From: AC-32 sp963717725
GTDB taxonomy: Bacteria > Actinomycetota > Thermoleophilia > Gaiellales > Gaiellaceae
Length of the DNA stretch: 64,000 nt
Assembly: GCA_963717725.1 (NCBI GenBank)
Contig: CAVQWS010000025.1
Coordinates: 62,001 to 126,000, forward strand
Direction: 5' to 3'
Shown here: positions 9,072-17,547 of the stretch, piece by piece
Position numbering within the stretch: position 1 is the stretch's first letter
Layout of the letters: each line of letters begins with the position of its first letter
Translations under genes and position numbers: made by a program
The notes under the pieces: model-generated
Databases searched by the model: none
What the model was told of the DNA's origin: nothing
Seen by the model: the letters and a program-made list of their open reading frames with translations, nothing else

Positions 9072-9941
9072 TCACCATTCGACCCGGGGCGGGACCGGCT
9101 CGCCGTGGGCCTCTTGCCACGAAACGACCGGATTGCGCAGCACGCCGATCCGCTCGATCTCGGCCTCCATCACGTCGCCGGGCTTCAGGTACAGCGAGGC
9201 CGGGTCGTCGCTGAACCCGGCGACGCCGCTCACCGTTCCGGTCGAGACCACGTCGCCGGCCGAGTACCCCAGCGCCGAGTAGTGACTCAGGATCTCCGGG
9301 ATCGTCACGGACATGTTGCGCGAATGCGAGGTCTGCCGCGGCTCGCCGTTGACGCGCAGCTCCATCGCCAGGTTATGCGGGTCGGGAATCTCGTCCGGCG
9401 TCACGATCCATGGCCCGAGCGGGCAGAAGGTGTCGATCCCCTTGCAGAACGAGAACACGCCGGAGCGCATCTCTCGCCGCTGGATGTCGCGCGCGGTGAT
9501 GTCGTTGAAGATCACGTAGCCCCCGATGTAGTCCGCGGCCTCCTCTGGCGAAAACCACTTGCCCGGCTGCCGGATCACCACCGCGAGCTCGAGCTCGTAG
9601 TCGAGCTCCTCGGTCAAGTGCTCCGGGTACACGACCGGGTCGTCCGGCCCGATGATCGCATCCACGTTCTGGAAGAACACGATCCAGGGCGCGATCTCGT
9701 GCGACCAGGCGACGTTCTTCGACTCCTCCTCGTGCTCGCGGAAGTTGCCGGCCGTGTGGAAGAACTTCTTCGGCACGATCGGCGCGCGCAGGCGCACGTT
9801 CTCGAGCGCGTGCTCGGCGCCGGTCGCCCGTGCCACCGCGCCGGACTCGAAGTACGAGCGCATCGAGGGCGCGTCCAGCTCGACCACGCGGTCGTCACGC
9901 AGCTCGCCGACCAGGCCGTCGTCGAAGGTGACCAGCTTCAT
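9072..9941 (-). CDS. Fumarylacetoacetate hydrolase family protein
   Basis: 289-residue FAH-family enzyme, which hydrolyses C-C bonds or tautomerises/hydrates oxo-acids after ring opening. It shows FFHTAGNFREHEEE, the metal-binding ELDYELELAVVI, GGYVIFNDITARDIQRREM, KGIDTFCPLGPWI and VSTGTVSGVAGFSDDP, all characteristic. ATG at 9941 overlaps the M20 gene stop in an ATGA. The short N-terminal MKLVTFDDGLVGEL is usual for the family. Presence beside a molybdenum hydroxylase suggests a ring-cleavage product as substrate; this is inference. Confidence 0.9.
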   Translation of the reverse strand: MKLVTFDDGLVGELRDDRVVELDAPSMRSYFESGAVARATGAEHALENVRLRAPIVPKKFFHTAGNFREHEEESKNVAWSHEIAPWIVFFQNVDAIIGPDDPVVYPEHLTEELDYELELAVVIRQPGKWFSPEEAADYIGGYVIFNDITARDIQRREMRSGVFSFCKGIDTFCPLGPWIVTPDEIPDPHNLAMELRVNGEPRQTSHSRNMSVTIPEILSHYSALGYSAGDVVSTGTVSGVAGFSDDPASLYLKPGDVMEAEIERIGVLRNPVVSWQEAHGEPVPPRVEW

Positions 9942-11164
9942 GCGACTCCACAGACGCGCTGCGCGGTCAGGGCGTAGACCTCCGCCGTCCGGACGAGCCC
10001 GTCGATCTCCAGGTTCTCGCCGAGCTCGACGTCCATCAGCCCCGTTGAGGTGCCGTAGTTGACGGTCGGGATCCCGTACCGCGTCAGCGCCGACGCGTCG
10101 CTGAACCAGCGCGTCACGTCTCGCTCGGGCTTCGCTCCGAAGACGCTCTCGTGCGCCTCGTCGATCGCGGCCACGAGCTCGTGGCCCTCGTCGATCTCCG
10201 CGCCCGGAGCGGTCACGTAGACCTCGCCTTCGATCCCGTAGTCGGGGAAGCGCCCGGCAAGCGACCGCACCCACTCCAGCAGCTCCCGGCGAGCGACGCC
10301 CATCGGCTTCGTCGGTGGGACTCGCACGTCCAGGAAGAGGTCGGTGTGGTGCGGCGTGCGCGAGACGCGCCAGCCGAAGCCGCCCTCGATCGCGCCGATG
10401 TTGACGATCGCCTTCGCGCCACGGTAGGCGTTAGCCGGGTCGTCCTCCCAGCTCGGGATCCACTCCTGGACGGCCTCGAGCACGCGGGCGGCGCGCAGGA
10501 TCGAGTTCTGGTCGCTCTTGCCCTCGCTGAAGGCCGTGTGGATGAAGTTGCCGTGCACGCGGATGCGGATCCACAACGCGCCGAAGTGCCCGAGCACGAC
10601 CTTGCCCTCCGTCGGCTCGCCGAGCAGGCACATGTCAGCCACGCCGCCGTGGCTGACGAGATAGCGCGTGCCGGCCGCGTAGCCGCGGTACTCGGCACCC
10701 TGCGCAACCCCGTACTGCGTCTTCTCGATCTCGCCGCACACGGCCGCGACCAGCACGTCGCCGCTCAGCCTCACGTTCGCATCGAGCAGGGAGCGCACCG
10801 CCTCGATGTAGCAAGCGAGCGCGCCCTTCATGTTCGAGATGCCAAGCCCGTAGAGACGGCCGTCTCGGACGAACGGCTCCGGCTGGAAACCCGGCACGTG
10901 CCGGAGCCACGGCTCACGCCCGGAGTACGAGGTATCCAGGTGCCCGTTGAACATCAGCGACGGCCCGCCGCCGGCTCCGGCGAGCGTGCCGAGCACATTT
11001 GCGCGCCCCTCTTCGACCTGCTGCCATTGCACTTGCAACCCCAGCTCCTCGAAGGTGGCCTGCACGAAGCGCGCGAGCTGCTCTTCACTGCCGGTGAAGC
11101 TCGGGATCGAGATCGCCTTGCTCGCCCAGTCGACCAGGCGGTCGCGATCGATCGAGACGCTCAT
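9938..11164 (-). CDS. M20 family amidohydrolase/deacylase (ArgE/DapE-like)
   Basis: 408-residue zinc-dependent amidohydrolase. Metal ligands appear in LMFNGHLDTSYSG (His-x-Asp), GLGISNMKGALACYIEA (bridging Asp replaced by Asn in the usual DMKGG, a notable deviation), ALLGEPTEG-like CLLGEPTEGKVV and a C-terminal VNYGTSTGL. The dimerisation lid contains GHFGALWIRIRVHGNFIHTA. It would hydrolyse an N-acyl or amide bond. It starts at ATG 11164, overlapping the LLM gene's TGA by 4 bases. It is the seventh enzyme gene in the operon order. Confidence 0.86.
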   Translation of the reverse strand: MSVSIDRDRLVDWASKAISIPSFTGSEEQLARFVQATFEELGLQVQWQQVEEGRANVLGTLAGAGGGPSLMFNGHLDTSYSGREPWLRHVPGFQPEPFVRDGRLYGLGISNMKGALACYIEAVRSLLDANVRLSGDVLVAAVCGEIEKTQYGVAQGAEYRGYAAGTRYLVSHGGVADMCLLGEPTEGKVVLGHFGALWIRIRVHGNFIHTAFSEGKSDQNSILRAARVLEAVQEWIPSWEDDPANAYRGAKAIVNIGAIEGGFGWRVSRTPHHTDLFLDVRVPPTKPMGVARRELLEWVRSLAGRFPDYGIEGEVYVTAPGAEIDEGHELVAAIDEAHESVFGAKPERDVTRWFSDASALTRYGIPTVNYGTSTGLMDVELGENLEIDGLVRTAEVYALTAQRVCGVA

Positions 11165-12195
11165 CCGCGCACGGCCGGCAGGACGCGCTCGCCGAAGAGC
11201 CGAATCTGCTCATGCCGCCGCTCGCCCCAGAGCTCGAGCATCACGTGGGTGCAGCCGGCCTCGCGGTACTCCTCGATCGCAGCGATGCAGTCGTCCGGCG
11301 TGCCGGCGATCGGCTTGCACTTGTCGAGTAGCTCGTCGGTGACCTCGGCTTTCGCCGCCAGGCGCCCGCCGCGCTCCATCGCCTCGGCCACCGGCCGGAT
11401 CTCGTCCTGCGTGATCTCGGCGAGCTCGAGCAGCGTGTCGGCGGCGCCCTGGATGTTCTGCACCTTGTTCGCGAGGTACATGCCGGCGATCTCGCGCGCG
11501 CCGTCGCGGCCGGCGTCGCGGTCGCTCTCGTGGATCGAGGCGACGATCGTGCAGCCGATGTCGATGTCGCTCGCGACCTGCTCGCGCGTGTAGCGCACGA
11601 AGGCCGGCGTGGTGATGGACGGCGTCAGGCAGCCGTCGCCGATCTCGCCGGCGAGCGCTTGCATCTTCGGAGCCGTCGCCGCGACATAGACCGGCGGCAC
11701 CTCTCGCGGCGACTCGGCGGAGCCGTCGAGGGCCGGCACCGACGCATTCCAGGTCGAGCCCTCGTACTCGAACGCTTCGCCGCCGAGCACGCCCCGCGAG
11801 ATCTCGACGGCGTCGCGCATCGGGCCGAGCGTCTTCGTCGTCTGCATCTGCGCGTTGTTGAGAAAGATCTTCGAGGTCCCGAAGCCGAGGATGAAGCGGC
11901 CGGGGCCGGCTGCCTCCTGCACCACCCGCGCATCCATCGCCACTTGCACCGGATGCCGAGTGAAGGGCGAAATGATCCCCCAGCCGATTGTCAGCCGCTC
12001 CGTCTCGCGCGCAATCACGGCCGAGCTGACCGTTGATGACCGAGCCTCCATTCCGTGCTTGCGCCACCAGGGGTACGCCTCGGCCAGCCAGATCGTGTCC
12101 ATGCCCGCCTCGTCCATTGCGCGCGCCGAGGCCACCATCTCGTCGAGTGGCTCCATGGTCAGCTGCATGACCCCGATCCGAAACGACGGGGGCAA
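11161..12195 (-). CDS. LLM class flavin-dependent oxidoreductase (F420/FMN type)
   Basis: 344-residue luciferase-like TIM-barrel enzyme. It shows IWLAEAYPWW near residue 40, IGWGIISPFTRHPVQVAMDA, FILGFGTSK, PPVYVAATAPKMQALAGEIGDG split across the central barrel, and a C-terminal VMLELWGERRHEQIRLFGE. These match the F420-dependent tetrahydromethanopterin-reductase-like branch common in actinobacteria. The likely start is TTG at 12195, giving the short RIGVMQLTMEP beginning; an internal ATG is possible. It lies 5 bases after the CoxG-like gene. It may oxidise or reduce a pathway intermediate. Confidence 0.86.
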   Translation of the reverse strand: MPPSFRIGVMQLTMEPLDEMVASARAMDEAGMDTIWLAEAYPWWRKHGMEARSSTVSSAVIARETERLTIGWGIISPFTRHPVQVAMDARVVQEAAGPGRFILGFGTSKIFLNNAQMQTTKTLGPMRDAVEISRGVLGGEAFEYEGSTWNASVPALDGSAESPREVPPVYVAATAPKMQALAGEIGDGCLTPSITTPAFVRYTREQVASDIDIGCTIVASIHESDRDAGRDGAREIAGMYLANKVQNIQGAADTLLELAEITQDEIRPVAEAMERGGRLAAKAEVTDELLDKCKPIAGTPDDCIAAIEEYREAGCTHVMLELWGERRHEQIRLFGERVLPAVRG

Positions 12196-12200
12196 TTGAC

Positions 12201-12773
12201 TCAGTCCTCGGTGGAGGTGGTGGGGCCCTCGGGCTCGGGCTCGTAGGTCTCGGGCGAGAGCGGGCTGACGCCCTCGCCCGCGCCGCTCGTCCCGCTCTCG
12301 GGCTCCGCGTCCGGCGATCCCTCGGACGGCGACGCCGCCTTCTGCACCTGGTCGTCGAGCGCCGCCAGCACGTGCTGCACCTGCTGGTTGACGATCGGCT
12401 GGAGCACACGCTGGCCCATCGAGCCGACGGGGCCGGCGATCCGCACGTCGGCCTCCCAGTCCATCTTCGTCCCGCCTGCCTCCTCGCTGAGGTTGAAGGC
12501 GGTGGTCATGCTCAGGATCGCGCCGACGCCGTTGCCCTTGATCGCGAGGCGGGCGAACTCCGGCTCGCGCTCCTCCGTCTTCTCCATGTCCATCGTCATG
12601 CCAAGTGTGCCCAGGCCGAGCGGGATCTTCACGTTCGCCCGCCAGCGGCGGTCGTCCTCGACGTCGAAGCTCTCGACGCCCGGCATCGTGGCCGCCATCG
12701 AGGCCGGGTCGTTCAGGACGTGCCAGACAGCGGCGCGCGGCGCGGCGAAGGTGCGGTCACCCGCGACCCTCAC
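12201..12773 (-). CDS. CoxG-like SRPBCC family protein (carbon monoxide dehydrogenase subunit G)
   Basis: 190-residue START/Bet v1-fold protein of the CoxG family, which in known clusters helps recruit or mature molybdenum hydroxylases at the membrane. The fold is recognisable from FAAPRAAVWHVLNDPASMA, MPGVESFDV and MDWEADVRIAGPVGSMGQRV. After residue 145 there is an acidic, proline/glycine/serine-rich, low-complexity tail of about 45 residues that is probably disordered. GTG at 12773 overlaps the CoxL-like stop by 4 bases. Its location directly after the catalytic subunit supports a role with that enzyme. Confidence 0.86.
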   Translation of the reverse strand: MRVAGDRTFAAPRAAVWHVLNDPASMAATMPGVESFDVEDDRRWRANVKIPLGLGTLGMTMDMEKTEEREPEFARLAIKGNGVGAILSMTTAFNLSEEAGGTKMDWEADVRIAGPVGSMGQRVLQPIVNQQVQHVLAALDDQVQKAASPSEGSPDAEPESGTSGAGEGVSPLSPETYEPEPEGPTTSTED

Positions 12774-15247
12774 GGCGACTCCACCGCGACTCGCTTCCGG
12801 CTCTCGTCGGGATTGGAGAGCAGCTCCCAGACGCGGTGATACGGGTTGCTGCTGTCGTAGACGATCGGGTTCCCGCGCGAGCGGAGCGCGTCCTGCAGCG
12901 CGGCGCAGAGGGCGTGGATCCCGGCGCCGCCGCCCTCGCCCATGCCCTTCGTGCCCAGCGACGTGAACGGCGAGGGGCTCTCGATGGAGCCCGTCTTGAG
13001 CGGCGGCATGTCGAGCGCGTGGGGGACGTGGTAGTCGTAGAAGTTGGGCGTCAGCAAGTTCCCGTCCTCGTCGTAGGTGAAGGTCTCGTGCGTCGCGGCG
13101 CCAATCGCCTGCGCGGTCGCGCCCATCACCTGGCCCTCGACTACCTGCGGGTTGATCCGCTTGCCGCAGTCATCCACCGCCGCGTAGTCAACGATCTCGT
13201 AGACGCCCGTCTCGGGATCGACCTCGACGACCGCCACGTGCACTTGGGCGGCGTAGGTCAGCGTCAGGTTGCCGTACTTGCGCTCGACGTCCGGCGGGTC
13301 GAACGGCGGCCGGTAGACGTAGCGGCAGTTGAGCGTGACGTCGAGGTCCTCGGGCAGCCCGGCGTTGTTCGCGTTGATGATCGCGCCGAGCGCCATGAAG
13401 GGCAGCGCGGCCTCGGGATTGGCCTTCATCCGCGCCTGGCCCTCGGCGAGCTCGATGTCGTCGGGCGAGCAGCCGAGCACGACCGAGGCGAGCTTCTTCA
13501 TCTCTCCGGCGAGCATCTCGGTTGCACCCTTCACGGCGCCGAGCCCGGTCACGGCGAACTGGCTCGCATAGGTGCCGGAGAAGCCGGCGTGCGAGTTCCA
13601 GTAGGAGTCGTGACCCGCGCGAACGTTCACATCGTCGACCGAGCAGCCGAGGATGTCGGCCACGACCTGGGACGCCGTGGTCTCGTGACTCTGGCCCTGC
13701 GGCGTCGTCCCGAGCGTGACCACGATCTCGCCGAAGATGTCGAGCTTCACGGTCGCGACCTCGTTGTTGCCGGAGAACTGCAGCTCCGGGTTGATCAGGC
13801 GCGACTGGCCAAAGTTGTTCGTGCCGGAGTCGAGCGTCGAGCCGATCCCGAGGCCGAGCAGCTTCCCGCGCGACTCCGCGTCGGCACGCTTCGAGTCGAG
13901 CTCGTCGTAGCCGATCAGCTCGAGCGCGGTGTCGAGCATCCTCCCGTAGTCGCCCGAGTCGTAGATGCAGCCGTTGGGCGTCTCGTAGGGCATCTCGTCG
14001 GCCTTGATGTAGTTGCGCTTGCGCACCTCGACGGGATCGAGGCCGAGCTCGTGGGCGACGATGTCGATCACGCGCTCGGTGAACCAGAGGTGCTGCATGC
14101 GGGAGTAGCCGCGATTCGGCGAAACCGGGGCCTTGTTCGTCACGACCTGCTGGAAGTCGAGCCGGATGTGGCGCCAGCGATACATCCCGGGCGTCACCTG
14201 CGCCCAGATCACGCCGCCGAGCGGCTCGTAGCGCAGCCATGCTCCCGCATCGTCTAGCGCGGTCGTGCGAAAACCGAGCAGCGTGCCGTCGTCCTTGACC
14301 GCGACCTCGGTGTCCTGGAACCAACGCTCGTTGCCGTGCGACATCGAGAGGTGGAAGTCGGTCCGCCACTCGGTCCACTGCACGGGCCGGTTCAGCTTGC
14401 GGGCGAGCAGGCAGCACGCGACGAGCTGCGGGTGCGAGGTGATCTTGTTGCCGAAGCCGCCGCCGATGTCCTGCGTGACGAAGCGGAGCCTGTCGAGCCC
14501 GACCCGCATCGCCGGGCCCATCATGATCGCGGCGAAGCCGGGGAACTGGTTGTTCGTGATGATCGTCCACTGGCCGGTGCCCTTGTTGAACTCGACCAGC
14601 GCGCCGTTGCACTCGAGCGGCGTCGAGTTGAAGCGGTCGAAATGGAGCTCGGAGATCTTGATCACCCGGTCTGCCTCGGCAAACGCCTGGTCGAGATCGC
14701 CCCACTCGTAGACGCCTTCCCACGTGAGGTTCGTCCCGGCCTCGTCGTGCAGGACCGGCGCTTCGTCCGCCAGCGCCGAGCGCGCGTCGGTGAGCGCCGG
14801 CAGCGGCTCGTAATCGACCTCGACCAGCTCCGAGGCGTCGCGGGCAATCTCGCGCGTCGTCGCAACCACCGCGGCGACGGGCTCGCCGACGAAGCGGGCC
14901 TTGCCGACCGCAAGGCAGAAGTCCTTCAGGTGCGCGCCCGGCGGGGACGAGATCTGGAAGAACGGATCGGTCAGCAGCGCGACCTCGTCGCCGGTCAGCG
15001 TGCCGAGCACGCCCGGATGCTCGAGCGCCTTCGAGACGTCGACCGAGCGGAGCTTCGCGTGCGCGTACGGCGAGCGGACGAAGTGGACGTAACCCATGTT
15101 GTGCCGCTTGACGTCGTCGAAGAAGACGCCCTCGCCCTGGACGAGCCGCTTGTCCTCCTTGCGCGGCACGCTCTGACCGGCGTAGCCGGGCTTCGTCTCG
15201 CTCTGCTCGACGACGAGCGGCTCGGCGACCGTCGTGGCCTCGCTCAC
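12770..15247 (-). CDS. Xanthine dehydrogenase/CoxL-family molybdopterin-binding catalytic subunit
   Basis: 825-residue large subunit of a molybdenum hydroxylase, which inserts water-derived oxygen into C-H bonds of aromatic or N-heterocyclic substrates. It shows the N-terminal VPRKEDKRLVQGEGVFFDDV, the Mo-cofactor motif DIGGGFGNKI near residue 260, TTPQGQSHETTASQVVAD near 510, and GTKGMGEGGGAGIHA near 785, whose Glu is the expected catalytic base. The active-site loop reads APVSPNRGYSRMQH, unlike the AYRCSFR loop of true CO dehydrogenase. It also differs from the AYRGAGR loop of common CoxL-like proteins. GTG at 15247 overlaps the 2Fe-2S subunit stop. Confidence 0.93.
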   Translation of the reverse strand: MSEATTVAEPLVVEQSETKPGYAGQSVPRKEDKRLVQGEGVFFDDVKRHNMGYVHFVRSPYAHAKLRSVDVSKALEHPGVLGTLTGDEVALLTDPFFQISSPPGAHLKDFCLAVGKARFVGEPVAAVVATTREIARDASELVEVDYEPLPALTDARSALADEAPVLHDEAGTNLTWEGVYEWGDLDQAFAEADRVIKISELHFDRFNSTPLECNGALVEFNKGTGQWTIITNNQFPGFAAIMMGPAMRVGLDRLRFVTQDIGGGFGNKITSHPQLVACCLLARKLNRPVQWTEWRTDFHLSMSHGNERWFQDTEVAVKDDGTLLGFRTTALDDAGAWLRYEPLGGVIWAQVTPGMYRWRHIRLDFQQVVTNKAPVSPNRGYSRMQHLWFTERVIDIVAHELGLDPVEVRKRNYIKADEMPYETPNGCIYDSGDYGRMLDTALELIGYDELDSKRADAESRGKLLGLGIGSTLDSGTNNFGQSRLINPELQFSGNNEVATVKLDIFGEIVVTLGTTPQGQSHETTASQVVADILGCSVDDVNVRAGHDSYWNSHAGFSGTYASQFAVTGLGAVKGATEMLAGEMKKLASVVLGCSPDDIELAEGQARMKANPEAALPFMALGAIINANNAGLPEDLDVTLNCRYVYRPPFDPPDVERKYGNLTLTYAAQVHVAVVEVDPETGVYEIVDYAAVDDCGKRINPQVVEGQVMGATAQAIGAATHETFTYDEDGNLLTPNFYDYHVPHALDMPPLKTGSIESPSPFTSLGTKGMGEGGGAGIHALCAALQDALRSRGNPIVYDSSNPYHRVWELLSNPDESRKRVAVESP

Positions 15248-15729
15248 TCACCCACCTCCTGCCCGGAGGCCGCCTTGACCGCCTTGAAGATGTTCCAGTA
15301 ACCCGTGCAGCGGCAGATGTTGCCCTGGAGCGCCTTTGCGATCTCCTCGTCGCTCGGGCTCGGGTTGTCCCGTAGCAGCGCGGTCGCGCTCATCAGCATC
15401 CCGGGCGTGCAGTAGCCGCACTGGAGCGCGTGCTGGTCCCCGAAGGCCTGCTGCAGCTGGTTCAGCTCGTCCTCCTGCGAGAGACCTTCGACCGTCTCGA
15501 TCGACGCGCCGTCCGCCTGCACTGCGAGCAGCATGCAGCTCTTTACGAGCGTGCCGTCGAGGATCACGCTGCACGCCCCGCAGTTGCCGGTGTCGCAGCC
15601 GACGTGCGAGCCGGTCAGGTCGAGATCGTCGCGCAGGAAGTGGATCAGCAGCCGCCGCGCCTCGACCTCGCGCTCGTAGGTCGTGCCGTTGACCTCGACG
15701 CTGACCGTCTGAGAGCTGACGACGTCCAT
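15244..15729 (-). CDS. 2Fe-2S subunit of molybdenum hydroxylase (CoxS-like)
   Basis: 161-residue small subunit carrying two [2Fe-2S] clusters that pass electrons from molybdenum to FAD. The plant-ferredoxin cluster ligands are in GCDTGNCGACSVILDG and the second cluster in QCGYCTPGM and GNICRCTGYW. Length and motif order are standard. ATG at 15729 overlaps the FAD-subunit stop by one base (TGATG). Order FAD subunit, 2Fe-2S subunit, Mo subunit is the CoxMSL arrangement. Confidence 0.96.
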   Translation of the reverse strand: MDVVSSQTVSVEVNGTTYEREVEARRLLIHFLRDDLDLTGSHVGCDTGNCGACSVILDGTLVKSCMLLAVQADGASIETVEGLSQEDELNQLQQAFGDQHALQCGYCTPGMLMSATALLRDNPSPSDEEIAKALQGNICRCTGYWNIFKAVKAASGQEVGE

Positions 15730-16532
15730 CAGCTCGCCTTCCTGGCCTGCTCGGCCGCTCGAGCCGCGACCACCTCGGCGAGGTGGCGCCGGTAGTCGGC
15801 CGAAGCGTGAACGTCTCCCGGCGGCTCGAGACCTGCCTCTCGAACCGCGCCGCGGACGGCCTCCGACTCTGCCGAGGCGGGCTCGACCAAGACCGGCGTC
15901 GCGCCGACACAACCGAGCGCGACCCGCACGCCGCCGTTAACCGAGGCGGCCGCGTTGACGATGCAGGTGCCGTCCACGCCGATCGGCACGGACGCGAAAC
16001 CGTCACTGCGCCCGGGCGGCACCGTGATCTTCGTCAGCAGCTCGCCGGGGCCCGCGGCGGTCATGTAGACACCGAGGAAGAACTCCTCCGCCGGCACCGC
16101 GCGCTCGCCGTGCGGTCCGGCCACAGTGAAGGTTGCGCCGAGCGCGACGAGTAGCGGTGGCAAATGGTTCGTCGGGTCGCTCGAGCAGACGTTCCCGCCG
16201 ATCGTGCCGCGGTTGCGGACCTGTACGTCCGCGATCTGCGCGCAGACCTCGCCGAGGATGGGCCGAGCCCGCGCCTCGGCCGAGGTGATCAGCTCGCTGT
16301 AGGTAGTCATCGCGCCGAGCTCGAGCGTCCCGTCGCCGGAGAGCTCGATCCCTTTCAGTTCCGGAATCCCCGCCAGGTCGACAAGCACGTCCGGGGCCGC
16401 GGCGCGGGCCTTCATCACGTTGACCAGCGTCTGTCCGCCGGCGAGGGCGCGGGCGCCGGGGTACTCCGCGAGAACCCCCAGTGCCTGCTCGAGCGTCGCC
16501 GGCCGCGCGTACCCCACCTCGCTCAGCAGCAT
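15729..16532 (-). CDS. FAD-binding subunit of molybdenum hydroxylase (CoxM-like)
   Basis: 267-residue medium subunit. FAD-contacting motifs are visible as ARALAGGQTLVNVMKAR near the N-terminus and NRGTIGGNVCSSDPTNHLP in the middle; the C-terminal domain includes INAAASVNG-like IVNAAASVNGGVRVALG. It accepts electrons from the 2Fe-2S subunit. ATG at 16532 starts MLLSEVGYARPATLEQAL, the normal family beginning. A much longer open frame upstream overlaps the dehydrogenase gene and is a shadow. It lies 55 bases after the alcohol dehydrogenase gene. Confidence 0.94.
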   Translation of the reverse strand: MLLSEVGYARPATLEQALGVLAEYPGARALAGGQTLVNVMKARAAAPDVLVDLAGIPELKGIELSGDGTLELGAMTTYSELITSAEARARPILGEVCAQIADVQVRNRGTIGGNVCSSDPTNHLPPLLVALGATFTVAGPHGERAVPAEEFFLGVYMTAAGPGELLTKITVPPGRSDGFASVPIGVDGTCIVNAAASVNGGVRVALGCVGATPVLVEPASAESEAVRGAVREAGLEPPGDVHASADYRRHLAEVVAARAAEQARKAS

Positions 16533-16587
16533 GGTCGCAATCGTATGCGGACGCGCCGCGCGCCTGCAACGCGGTGCCGCCGCCGGC

Positions 16588-17547
16588 TCACCAGATCGAA
16601 CGGAAGAGCTCGGCGACCTGGTCCGGGCTAGCCGTGCGTGGGTTCGCCTTCGCGCCGGCGCGCTGAACCACGGCGGTCGCGACCTCGTCGAGCTCGTCCT
16701 CGGGGACGCCGAGCTCACGAAGGCGCGTGAAGCCAGAGGCGCGGGCGAGCTCCTCGACCCGGGCGGCCGGGTCGGCGACCCCGAGTGCCTCACCGAAGCG
16801 TCCGATCGCCTCCGCCGCAACGGGCTCGTTGAAACGCAGGGCCGGCGAAAGGCAGAGCGCATTCGCCGCGCCGTGGGCGATCCCGTAACGGCCGCCAAGC
16901 GCCTGGGCCATCGCGTGACCAAGGGCGAGGCCGGCCGAGCCGAGCGCGGCCCCGGCGTGCTGCGCGCCCTGGAGGAGCCGGGTGCGGGCCTCGAGATCGT
17001 GGCCGTCGGTAAGCACACGCGGCAACGCCCCGGCGATCAGCTTGGAACCGGTCAGCGCCTCACGGTCTCCCTCCGGGTTGTGGCCCGCGACGTAGAGCGC
17101 CTCGGCGCAATGCGCGAGCGCGTTCAGCGCCGTCCCGCCGGTTTGATCGCGCGGCAGGTCGAGGGTGAGCCGCGGCTCGTAGACGATCCCCGCCAAGTTC
17201 GCGCCAGCACCGCCGCCCTTCATCCGGCGGGCGGGATCGCGGACGCCGAAGAACCCGGTCCACTCGGCGCCCGAGTACGTCGTCGGGACCGAGACGAGCG
17301 GCAGGCCGGTCTCGGCTGAGACGGCCTTCGCCAGGTCAATCGCGCTGCCACCGCCGACCGCCACCAGGCCGTCGGCTCCCTCGGCAGCCGCGGCGACCTC
17401 GACCAGCCGATCGGTCGGCACCTCGCTCCAGCGGGCCACGGCGGGAAGAAGATCGTTCCAGCGGTCGCTGGCAACTACGAACGGGCGGTCGATCCGGAGC
17501 TCCGCGAGCAAGCCGTCAAGCTCGTCGATGCCCCAGCGGACGATCAC
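16588..17547 (-). CDS. Iron-containing alcohol dehydrogenase / maleylacetate reductase-like
   Basis: 319-residue type-III (iron) alcohol dehydrogenase family protein. It has VAVGGGSAIDLAKAVSAETG (NAD binding), PTTYSGAEWTGFFGV typical of maleylacetate reductases, and metal-ligand regions LNALAHCAEALY and GLALGHAMAQALGG with HGAANAL. The PTTYAGSE-like stretch favours maleylacetate reductase, an aromatic catabolism step giving 3-oxoadipate, over simple alcohol oxidation. It starts overlapping lysR by 4 bases and is the first enzyme gene of the operon. Confidence 0.86.
   Translation of the reverse strand: MIVRWGIDELDGLLAELRIDRPFVVASDRWNDLLPAVARWSEVPTDRLVEVAAAAEGADGLVAVGGGSAIDLAKAVSAETGLPLVSVPTTYSGAEWTGFFGVRDPARRMKGGGAGANLAGIVYEPRLTLDLPRDQTGGTALNALAHCAEALYVAGHNPEGDREALTGSKLIAGALPRVLTDGHDLEARTRLLQGAQHAGAALGSAGLALGHAMAQALGGRYGIAHGAANALCLSPALRFNEPVAAEAIGRFGEALGVADPAARVEELARASGFTRLRELGVPEDELDEVATAVVQRAGAKANPRTASPDQVAELFRSIW

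Noticed and set aside
12605..15301. Long plus-strand open frames antisense to the CoxL-like gene
   Set aside because: Their products are Arg/Ala/Gly/Pro-rich low-complexity shadow translations with no domain; the opposite strand encodes a full conserved protein.
12770..16532. Genuine aerobic carbon monoxide dehydrogenase
   Set aside because: Subunit order fits, but the active-site loop lacks the Cys-containing motif of form I enzymes, and the surrounding genes are catabolic rather than cox accessory genes.
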